From Membranipora membranacea (taxonomy: Eukaryota; Bryozoa; Gymnolaemata; Cheilostomatida; Membraniporidae), in assembly GCA_914767715.1 (NCBI GenBank), contig OU612067.1, forward strand, positions 14,575,001 through 14,639,000: a stretch of 64,000 nt of DNA, in the 5' to 3' direction. The notes under the pieces were generated by a model that saw only the letters and a program-made list of their open reading frames with translations, was not told the DNA's origin and searched no databases. How positions within the stretch are numbered: position 1 is the stretch's first letter; each line of letters opens with the position of its first letter. This document shows positions 54,701 through 64,000 of the stretch, piece after piece. Position numbers and translations under genes: made by a program.

Positions 54701-57394
54701 ATAACAGTCAGTGAGATGGAGGAGAGAGCCTTCCTGCTGGTGTAACGTACCACTCCTAACATATCTCTCTGTGTGCCAGAAAAATTACAAACATCATATG
54801 CCATTCTGTGATGAATACAAAAATTGTGCCTAAACCTACATACATAAAGCTACCATAAACATTTGAAAACTGGCCTATCACGGACCAATATTTTGGGCTA
54901 GTAAATTGTAAATTTAATTCAAAATAATTGCATCATTGGCATTATATGTTGCAAAAAAACCAAAATTGGGAGGCTGGGTCAGCTATTGTTGATTTAGCAC
55001 CCACACGCGGGTGAACTAAAACGAAGGTCGAAACCAAGGAGGAAATTTGATCTAATATAACCATATTTGGTATTAACACATCACAAATTTTATATTTTTT
55101 CGTATTGGACTCATAAGGGAAAGGACACGCCTTTCTCAAACATTATGACATATATTACTTTGTCATATTGTTAGTCATGACATGACTTAGTAATGCAAGG
55201 AGTTCTTGTGTCATATTGCAGGGCCATGATGACCATATGTTTGTCTATATTGGAGGTTAATCTCATTCCCATGTTACGCCCAACTCCAAAATTTGCACGG
55301 CTTAACTCCATGGAAACACAGTGATTTTATGATGACTTCAGCCAACAAACAGTAGAGGTAGAGTTACCTGCACCAAGCAGAGAGCGACTGGCACAATCAG
55401 CATGATGGAGTAAAAGTTCTGATAAGCTAACAATGCGAGCAGCAAAGTACACCCGAATCTCCAACCTGAAAATATAATACCGATCAGCCCTTATAAGACA
55501 ATACAAATAGTTGTTAACTATTTTATAAAGCAAGTTATGAGAATGGTCAATGTCTTCAGGCGCTTATATGAAGCGGACTAAAAAAACTACCTTATATCCT
55601 TAACTTAACTTTTAAATAATTGGTCATCATCACCATTGTCAGTGATTTCACACCTATCAAGGAACGCTCATGTCAATAAAATACCATAAAACAAGTGAGC
55701 ACAACACAAATAGCTGAATCATTCCTACCTTTTATTGTGAGAATGATCATGTAGGCCATGATGATTATTATCAAACACTGCAGTGGATTTCGCAATACAA
55801 GCAGCGAGTGAGTAGGGGTTGAAGAGGTACATAGCAGCTGTATATAAAAATACACCTCTAAAAGACCTGTCTGTTAGAAGTTTATCTTCGCCACAGTTTT
55901 TGTGGTAATTTGGACGGCTTTTCTGCTGCAGCAATAGCTAAAAAATAGAGAACACATTTAGAAGTAGAGGACTTGGGTAATTTAATGCCTGGTCTTCATT
56001 AGACCAAGTTTGGTCCATTTGCCTGCATTCTGAGCTGCTCCCGTTCCACTGGTCACGCCGTAGTAACCAGTGGAAGGAGAGAGAGATTGTTTTATTGCTT
56101 GTCATCAATGATGAAGCAAAATTATAGTGACTGTAAGAAGGCGTTATCATTTAGGAGTCAACTGGAATGCAGGCGATCGGATTAAACTTGATCTAGGTCT
56201 TCACAGGAGCACTATTATCTGATACTTTAATCAATATCACCTAAAACAGGAAGTTATAAAAATTGATTAATACCAATGACCAGTTCGATATTGGGTTCTT
56301 CGATATTGGTTTCTTAGAACTCTTAGACCCAGCAGGATAATGAGTGTAATATATCATGTAGGGTCAAGGCATGGGATAATCACTCATTTCTCAAGTACAA
56401 CAATCATTTAATGATGTTGATGATTATACAAAAACAATTCACTCCATGAGGCTTACCATAAATCTGCCCGTCTCCCTGGCAGCCAAACAAATCATCACAG
56501 CAGCTATCAGGTCAAACAACTACACAAATTTTCAGATGTTCTAGTATATTAGTCATATCGTCATTAGGACATCAAACTCTCTAAACCAGAGGTTCCCATA
56601 TTTAAATCTGATTCTTTATGGGAACTCAATATTAATGCTAACAGGACTGTGTTTGTAATGATCACTTAGTATACAAACTACTGACCTTCAAAGTAATGGC
56701 AGGGGCCTAAAGTTGATCTATCTACTATTCAGAGGATCGATAGATCAGTCTGAAATAAAGCATTGGGAAGAGGGGGCAAGCTGGACAGCCATTCGGGTGC
56801 TCAAGTAGTTATATAGACTCAGACTCTTTTAATTACCTGGGTATGCGGAAATCATACTCACCACAAATATTTGGGGTACAACTCTATTCCATCCTTGCTC
56901 CAAATAGTCGACAAAACTGAGCATAATAGGGCTCTAAAAGTGAAGAGAGTATTAGATGCTTCACAACATTAAATAAATCAATTCTGTTGAGATGTAGGAC
57001 ATCACATGCACGCCATCGCATTATTGGTATGTACTTTGTAGTCTAAGCAAACCCACAACAGACTAAATAAGATAGCAGTCTATTGGTAAATCCATCAAAG
57101 ACAGTTTAAAAAGGCCCTGTGTTTATAATGGCATAACATCTAAAACTTTTGATAGAGGTAGGTATAAAACTCTGTCTTAATCTTTGGCATCCTGCATAAG
57201 TTTCTTATACAGGATGCCAAAGATTTTTACGTAGTTTTATACCTACCACTATCAAAGTCAAGTAGGGGAATTCTTGACACTAAGGAATGAGACACTGAGC
57301 AGGACTTAATCAGGCTCATCGCTTCTCACCTGATGAAACACATCACCATCGTAGGGGGATATACCATGGCGTTTCAGGTACAAGCCTTCTGTTA
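51757..57394 (-). CDS. PIGU: PIGU, GPI-transamidase subunit, with two apparent frameshifts
   Basis: PIGU is a multi-pass ER membrane subunit of the complex that attaches GPI anchors to proteins. Minus-strand exons: 57330-57394, 56862-56933, 56457-56519, 55729-55937, 55368-55465, 54621-54768, 53922-54059, 53032-53156, 52313-52455, 51757-51921. Matches to the family, in order: [89 protein letters not shown]. Exon 55729-55937 changes frame by +1 after KSTAVFDN ([13 protein letters not shown] continues in the next frame). Exon 54621-54768 lacks one base before [11 protein letters not shown]. Both downstream frames fit the next exon's phase, so these look like real single-base differences: assembly error or an inactivated gene. 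The first exon, encoding the N-terminal helix, was not found upstream of 57394. Confidence 0.9.
54113..54182. repeat. Strong hairpin in PIGU intron
   Basis: AGCCTGGGCAGGCTGTCAGG and GGTGGGTGG are mirrored by CCACCCACC and CCTGACAGCCTGCCAAGGCT around GTGTCCCCC. Confidence 0.8.
57167..57249. repeat. Hairpin upstream of PIGU exon 2
   Basis: GTAGGTATAAAACT and AATCTTTGGCATCCTG are mirrored by CAGGATGCCAAAGATT and AGTTTTATACCTAC. Confidence 0.75.
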
Positions 57395-58101
57395 CTGCAA
57401 TCACAAACATAATTTTTGAAACATCAAAAAGATAAGTCTAAGGTCTAATAGAAATGGCTCCCAAATCTTTATCAGAGAAGATCTACCTATCCATCAATCA
57501 GTGTACGGATTGGGTATAAGACCTCTGACAGCCCTTATCCTAGGTCAAGGGAATAACATGTATTTTCCAAGTTAGAGAGTGGGGTTTGACTCTTGCACAT
57601 AACCTAAGGAACCATAGCCTATATGTTATAATATACTAGCCCTCTTTCTCTATACAGTACAGTATGACACTTGTTTGCTGATGTTCTCATCAAGGAGTAA
57701 CACTCTGTTCCTCCTTGCTTCTTATACTCAGTCATTTGTTATCACATACAATATTGTCATACCATAGCTGCTAAGATGGCATCTATTTCTATGAGTGCCC
57801 AGCCAGGCAGGGAAATTAGCAAACCATTTTTGTTTGAAAAGCACAGAGAGAATGACCATATCCAGACTAATCATACTGTTAGTTTGGGTGTAGGTTGTGA
57901 ATCACAGACTCATTCCATTTAGTTATCATGTTGTCATACTCAACTTCAACTCAGGCTGTTGTTGATTGATTGACTTGAATTGATCTGATGGGACACACTA
58001 AAAACTCGATTCACTATAACAAAAAAATCACCTGACTGAATATAGCTATTAAATTAGTAATCAAGATTACTAGGGGCTTTAGCTGTGTCTGAAAAGCATA
58101 C

Positions 58102-58149
58102 CTTTCGGATGACATCATTGTCAGGGGTGAGAAGCTGACCCAGTTTCAT
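58102..58149 (-). CDS. Possible orphan first exon, importin-beta-like N-terminus
   Basis: Minus-strand ATG followed by 16 codons, MKLGQLLTPDNDVIRK, ending AAG/GTATGC, a usable donor in phase 0. The words LLxPDN and VIRK resemble the first HEAT helix of importin-4/5-type proteins. No following importin exon is visible before the PIGU exons on the same strand. The stretch is too short for a firm call and could be chance. Confidence 0.2.
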
Positions 58150-58976
58150 CAGAGTTCTTGATCGCGTTCAGTTCCGTCGGTCCCTTTTTTTGCGATATAT
58201 TGTAGTTTACCGATCTGTAATAATCAGTGTAGTTTACACGACCCAACAAAGATTCAATCACAGTCGCTTGCTCTGTCATCCCTACTTCTCTAGATTGACA
58301 AATGGTGTTTGACTTTGTGACCATTCTGCGCATGCTCAGCACACCAGGAATTTTCAGGGGTGTTCAGTGAGAGAGGAGGTGGGGCCCGCCGCAGGGGAAA
58401 TTTTTTTTGGAGTCTTAATAAGTTAGTGTTATATTTTCCACCCAACCAACCCTGCAGCTTTGTATCATAGTTTTCACCCAGCCTACCCAGAAATATCAAC
58501 CAATATACCCAACAGGCGAACACATCTGACTAAAAGAAAACATGAAGTGTGCCCAAAATGGTAGTAGGAACTATGGCAATTAATTCAACTGTTTCAGGCT
58601 ATCTGGGGGTTGTATAAGCAATAATTTGTCCAGCTTGAGAATTCTATTCAGCCGAAAGATTGCGTTGAGGCTCTCATAAATAACATACCTGCAATAAAGC
58701 TTCAAACTAGTGGTTGAATCGAACACAGAGCTCAAAAATGTTCAGAAGTGTTGGAACTTAGCCGATTGCAGTGAAATCCATCAGAAACAAAGATTGATAA
58801 GCAGATACATGTATCAGGGAGTAAGTTGGAATCTGGCCAAGCCAACAGATATTATTATTTCTGAAATTTAACAAAATGGCACCTTTATATTAAATTTAGT
58901 GAAATTATTGTGAACTTTGCAATATAGATCAGTCAGTAAATTGCCTAAAGATTCCAGTTTCAGTCATGGTTATCAG

Positions 58977-59744
58977 CTACATTAATAGAGAGGCCAGCTC
59001 CATGCGTCGTGGTTGCAGCCTAGTGAATGTATCATAGACCTGATCAATATCTATTGCAAGGTCGCAGTGGATGTTGATCAGAGCCAGAGAGTCGAGCCTT
59101 TCTGGCATCTGAGTTCTGCGTAGGTAGGTGTTGAGCCTCCGGAGAGTGCTAAAGGAGCGCTCACACTCGCATGTAGTTACTGGCAATGTGGCTGCGATCT
59201 GTAAGAGGGTATTTATATTAGGATATATATCAGGGTCGGCCTGGTGCAGAGCATTTGTGACATTACTCGGACCTACCTGGGACCGCATCTCCCACCTTTG
59301 GTATTCATTGGTGATGAATACAGGTGATTGGAGGTCCTCCACATAGAGCTCAGTCAGGTCTCTTAGCTCCTGACTGGTAAGACTTCCCTCAACCAGTTTC
59401 AGCAGAGAGGCTGCAGTTTCTGACATTCCTATCAACATACAATACCAAATAAATAAATCATTACGCAAGTTTGATAGGTATGTCAGTGTGAGAAATACAT
59501 GCACTAGCTGGTTTATCAGTATGTTGGTCAGTAAAGTCGGGAATAACTCACGAGTGAACTGGCTGTCTAACTCCGAGAGAAGGTGGTCCAGGAAGGGAGT
59601 GTACACATTGATCTGATAATAAGTTAGGAGTGAGGTACTAGGGGTGTTATTCCGGTTAGCCATCCGCCCGCAAATCCTCGGTACTGTGGGGGAAACCCCT
59701 GCCATCTCAGAAAGACCTATCGCCATTTCATACCAGCTTGTCAA
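58977..59744 (-). pseudogene. hAT-superfamily transposase, C-terminal part with an intron
   Basis: The C-terminal hAT dimerisation domain is clear: ATLPVTTCECERSFSTLRRL, then a helix with LDSLALINIHCD. The N-terminal side (VPRICGRM, then YYQINVYTPFLDHLLSELDS) is typical of hAT-like '52-kDa repressor'/ZMYM-type proteins found in many invertebrates. The frame is open from 59744 to 58977, but 59429-59551 has GTGAGT and ATAG borders and a non-conserved, hydrophobic translation, so I read it as an intron between 59552-59744 and 58977-59428 (FTR joins MSETAASLL). Another acceptor (TATATCAG) just upstream of 59744 suggests earlier exons. DNA-binding finger and N-terminal catalytic region were not found. 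It is a truncated transposase or part of a domesticated gene. Confidence 0.7.
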
Positions 59745-61455
59745 ATGTTTATCATCTACATCAATCCAAAAGAAACACTGATATAATTGTCAAAACCAAG
59801 AGTAAAACTCACAGCAGTCAGATAGAGTCACAGTGCATATTGTAAGAAACAGCAATGCAGTGACCGACTGAAGCAGTGACTGACTGAGTCATCTACTAGT
59901 GGTACTACTAGAGTGACATGGCACACACAGCAGGCATCATCACAGTCAGATCAGAACAAAACACATGATACAAAATAATGATGATCAACATTTCTTTATT
60001 TGTTGTACCAATCAGCAAAGAGATATGGAGTTCAAGAATTTGCTACATACTTGGTGTTCTGTCTCTTTGGCTGGGGCTGGAAGAAGAATTCTAGTATGTT
60101 CTTGATTTAACAGGAGCTTTCCTGTTCTGTTGGTCCAAGCCCTTGGTTGGTCCTTTCTTTTCCCCATCTTTTTTGTGTTTTCTCAGATGTGATGAATTTG
60201 TTAGCCAAACAAGTCAAAGTCAAATCATTGTGAATGAATGGGAGTTGTGAACACCCCCAACCTAATTATTATCTTATCAAACCCAAAACATGGGTTATTA
60301 CAGTGAGTGCATTATGCACATTTGTATTTTTTAGCATGACAATTGAATTAGGAAAGACAACTCTATCAACTTCAAAAGATTCTAAAAAAAATCTTTTTTC
60401 TGATGTGCTCAGGGGTGTTCGTTTGCACAGGCTGAACCCGAACCCCCCTACTGACGCCCATGACATCAACTGCCTGACTGAGACTGAATTCATCAAGTGC
60501 TCGTGGCTGTTTTTGTGAGTAAACTTAAGAAATTAGCATGTGTATCAATCTTTAATATGCTAGTGTACATGACTGTAGTGTAGCAGTAGGGCAAACAAAC
60601 AAAAACAACTTCTCAATACCCAAAGAGCTGAGTTCATTGTGCAATGCACTATACCTAAATCACAATGAGTATATACAGAGCACTTCAGCGTTTCATTGAT
60701 GAACACCGTGAGAATGGACAAGAAAAAATTTGCTAATGAGGGCGGGTCACTGTCGGACAGCAGAAGACATCCCCATTCTCTCACAGTAGCACAGCGATAA
60801 CGTTGATTATTCTTTTTATTTCATACAGATTCAGGGATTGAGTAGACAATGTTGGAGAAGAAGATGAGATACATGAGACATTCCAAAGTGAGGCTCGTAT
60901 AAGTGCTTTATGAGTACATGAGTATTTAAAAGTTTGTAGATTGGTTCAATGTGTGGTCTTGTGACCTGTGACTTGAAAATGGCCAAAGAAAGCCTCATGA
61001 TACCTAAAAAAACTCTGTGTTATATGGTGCGTAGTAGTAGTAGTATGCCATTATTGTGCATGACTCGGGTGAGTATTTCGCACAGTTCTCAAGTTCTGCC
61101 TTAAAGAGTGTCAAGCACGATTGTATGGATAGAGAGGGACTGATCTAAAAGTATTGCTCAAAAATTGGCCTTTAATGGACTCAGTTTTAGATAGTATCAT
61201 GTTGAGTCCTATCTGGGATGAATGAATATTTTTTTAACACTGTGTCAGATTTCATGTAGTTATGTCCAATATCTGATTCGAGATTTTGTAATTTATTCCT
61301 AAATCTTAGTAAGTTTTATTGTCAGGATTCGTTTTTAATTCTTTCTCTATACTAGGGCTTATTTGACCGCCCTATTTATCAGGACCTCACAAGCGCAGGT
61401 GGCTTGTATGGAGTAGTTACCTAATACCCTTACCCGCGTTGCTGGCTACACTTTT
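59745..61455. other. Intergenic, no gene recognised
   Basis: AT-rich. A short minus-strand basic reading frame at 60085-60195 (HLRKHKKDGEKKG) looks slightly zinc-finger-like but is too short to call. Confidence 0.4.
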
Positions 61456-61459
61456 ATTT

Positions 61460-61656
61460 CGAAGAGGCAGAGGGGTATCTTTATACCTCGTGCAAACACA
61501 CAGTAGACCTGTATTTACGGTCCTGATCCGAGCCGACCTGGCTAGGATGATTGGCTTGCCACTGCCAAATCAGAAATGACGGACGACGCCGGGAATCGAA
61601 CCTGGATCTTATTAAGATCACAAGTCCTTATCCAAAATCGTCAGACCACTCCTGAC
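61460..61656 (-). mobile_element. tRNA-derived SINE, copy 2
   Basis: On the minus strand it begins GTCAGGAGTGGTCTGACGAT, has an intact box B GGTTCGATTCC, and a body with CATCCTAGCCAGGTC and GATCAGGAC. Same family as 42195-42404. Confidence 0.78.
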
Positions 61657-62657
61657 CCGATCTGCAGGTCTAAAAAATACAGTATTGATACAAGCGAACA
61701 AGTGTATGTTTATCTAGTTGATAATGAAGTTTGCGCAAAACGCCGCGGGAGGGATCTACTAGGACATCTTCGGTAAAGTCATTGGCTGCAGTATTAGCTG
61801 GATGCCTCACAACTTTATCATCACTATTTTATTTTACACTGTCACAATCTAAAAGGTTGTAATTCAGGCTTTTACTGTACCTTCGTTTACATCCTGCTGA
61901 TAACGGCAGTCTAACTTATTGAGACTTCATGATAGCTGGCATACAAGCTTAGACGCATGCTAATAATCCTCTGTGTCATTGGTAAGTCATTGTATAATAA
62001 AACATAAGCGTATAATTAAGTTTTGACTGGTAGCCTGGTTTGAAGACAAGCTATTCTGGTAAATTGTACAAAATGGGGTAAACTGAACCATACCAATGCT
62101 GGTTGATTGAATTGGATGCAGTGATGCACCTTCTTGATCCGTGATCACAACCAATGATTATTTATTTACCAGTTCTGAAAAAATCACTCCCTGGCAAGTC
62201 TTAAAAATAGGTGCATGCAAGGTGCTGGCGCTGATTGGGCGTTGAATGGGCAGCGTCATAGATAGTACCTTTTCCCTTCCTAAAGTATTATCTAGTTAAT
62301 GTGTTTTTACGACATCGTAAGGTTTGGAATCTTACCACGATCCTGACGAGCCCTCTTGACAGCCTGAAAACCCTTCACAGGGTATTACAAAGCTATTTTG
62401 TGATGTCCTCTGAGCACCGTCGCCAAGTAATGGGCATCGCGCCATTCCAGACCTGATAACATAAATGTATTGCTAATTTCATGACTCTACCTGACTTATA
62501 ATACTGAGAAAGAACATATAGCTTGAAGTGAATCAACTGGTCAACACAACTAGTGACAGTCTGGAAAAACATCAAAATCCTCATGATAGAAGGGCTAACA
62601 AGCAGGAACGGTCAGTACTTTATAGACTGATTGAGTGTATTTTCATTATTCATACAG

Positions 62658-62785
62658 GGTGAGGGCTGTGAGTGATGAGACTATGGCTGGTGTGGGAGAT
62701 GAGATTGATCTGGAGGTTCACGATGGAGCAGATAGCATGACAATGTCTTCAGATGAAAAACCAGTCACATCTCAAAAAGAAGCTT
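62658..62785 (+). CDS. Unidentified acidic exon
   Basis: Bounded by CATACAG and GTAAGT, with an open frame reading VRAVSDETMAGVGDEIDLEV and a Ser/Asp/Glu-rich continuation (DEKPVTSQKEA). Composition and splice sites look coding. I recognise no family. It may be an internal exon of a gene continuing past the window's right edge. Confidence 0.4.
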
Positions 62786-63443
62786 GTAAGTATATTTTAG
62801 TCACAGACAGTTTTTGTTTCAACTTGCCTAGTTGGGTTGATGAAGCTTTACAATAATTGCAAGGCAAGTTGAAACACAAAACACATTCACCTAAACCTTC
62901 ACAAATTTTGGGTATTATTGCTATTCTCATGCACAAAGTTAAACTTGTGTCTGATGCTCAAATGACCCGGTGACGCATTTTATAGTTTGAACGCCAACAT
63001 TGTATCTGTTTCACTACAGATTTTGTTCGTGACGAACAAGGTTTTGTTTGTAAGAGTTATCTTCCCAAATTGCTATAAAATTCCTTACATTGACTGTTAG
63101 GATGAATAGAGCTGTACCAATGATTTAAGATAATAGTAGCAAATGCTAACAATCAACACTCCCATTGTTAATTGTGCAATATTATCCCTTTCAGCCATCT
63201 TGCCAAGGTGTCCATGTTGTTTTAAAGACTTAGTTTGAGGCTGCTCTTTTGTATCACATCTTATTCTCCATATTTTATTCTATCATGTGAGCAATTTTCA
63301 GCTTTAGAATCCAAATATTGGGGAACTTCCAGGGTGATTGCCTTCAATCGGCATTGGGAATAAGCGGATGTTTCCCCTGGGGTACATCTATAGGCAACGA
63401 TGCTACCATCTCCCCACCTGGACCAACTAGGTGAACTTGTAGA

Positions 63444-63512
63444 CAATATAGCTCAATGTTAGCGGCGTTGCCTGCAAAGCCATTTCTACCTGGTTCGAGA
63501 CCATTACAGATC
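63444..63512 (+). mobile_element. tRNA-like SINE head
   Basis: TATAGCTCAATGTTAGCGGC (box A) and GGTTCGAGACC (box B), 30 bp apart, in otherwise non-coding sequence. Flanking ends do not pair as a tRNA acceptor stem. Confidence 0.55.
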
Positions 63513-64000
63513 TGAACATTTTGATCATCAACATATTTATTAGTGTATCGTAATACCCTATAGGAGTTTAGTTTTCGCAGCATTTAGGATTCGCTTTTCG
63601 CTATTCATGTCTTTGGATTATGAGCTAGTCACATTGTTCTGAAAGCAATCCTAGACTAATCTGTTTGTCAAATAGTAATTTGAGAAGACATTGCCAGATT
63701 TGCCTTAAAATCCATGCAATGGATGCTATGTGTGCAATCTGCACTGTATATCAGCGTTACCAATACAGAAAAACCATTAGAATATTAATGTCAACAGGGA
63801 ATAATGACCCAAAAAATCATTTCTGAATACATTTTCTCCTGTAATTGCAACATTTTGCCCAAAAATTCGCCTTGCAAGCATTTAGTTACAAAAGAATTTG
63901 ATCAAACTTATCAATTGCGGGATTATATCACTTTATGGTGTGATAATAGACCAGTAAATTAAAAATGCTGTTAAGAACAGTCGGGATCAGGGCAGGATAT

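Noticed and set aside
58290-58523. Minus-strand ORF with Trp-rich start
   Set aside because: Not homologous to the PIGU N-terminus and lacks splice sites that would join it to the exon at 57394.
60269-60518. Overlapping ORFs on both strands near 60.4 kb
   Set aside because: Neither shows a family motif or splice context; composition is ambiguous.

Overview
This window is AT-rich eukaryotic nuclear DNA from an animal. The genes are full of GT-AG introns, most exons are short, and the intact gene orthologues (ZC3H13, CCDC12, CACHD1, PIGU) plus a caspase domain point to Metazoa. The dense load of small inverted-repeat transposons, tRNA-derived SINEs, a copia element and a LINE, together with a Roco-family receptor, suggests an invertebrate, perhaps a sponge or cnidarian. 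That last step is inference; the sequence does not settle the phylum.

Layout. Positions 1-15572 (+) hold the 3' part of a large gene: repeated 141-bp leucine-rich-repeat (LRR) exons, nine of them in a homogenised 393-bp exon/intron array, then four diverged LRR exons, one long exon with the last LRRs and a Roc GTPase-COR module, then three exons ending in a caspase-like protease with catalytic His and Cys motifs. I can connect all of these in one open frame, using one GC-AG intron. An LRR-Roc-COR-caspase protein would combine sensor, GTPase switch and death protease in one chain, and is the main discovery candidate. A young, intact copia retrotransposon sits antisense in one LRR intron and a 0.5-kb MITE sits in the intron before the caspase.

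Positions 15.6-20.8 kb are gene-poor with nested inverted repeats. Positions 20799-32181 (+) carry a 23-exon ZC3H13 orthologue (m6A writer complex subunit), traced without a break from the CCCH finger to the conserved C-terminus. It converges on CCDC12 (32647-34775, -), a small spliceosomal protein in four exons. Positions 34.2-39.3 kb are mostly transposons: nested inverted repeats, a 0.97-kb palindromic element and a 5'-truncated Jockey/CR1-type LINE.

Positions 40924-50217 (-) carry the C-terminal two-thirds of a CACHD1-like (alpha2delta-related) membrane protein in 16 exons; no VWA domain is visible before the next gene. PIGU (51757-57394, -), a GPI-transamidase subunit, follows with two apparent single-base frameshifts. 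A hAT-type transposase remnant with an intron lies at 59.0-59.7 kb. The last 4 kb contain SINE copies and one unidentified exon.

Exon boundaries are my own reading from splice sites, phase continuity and recalled family similarity; no transcript data or database search was available.
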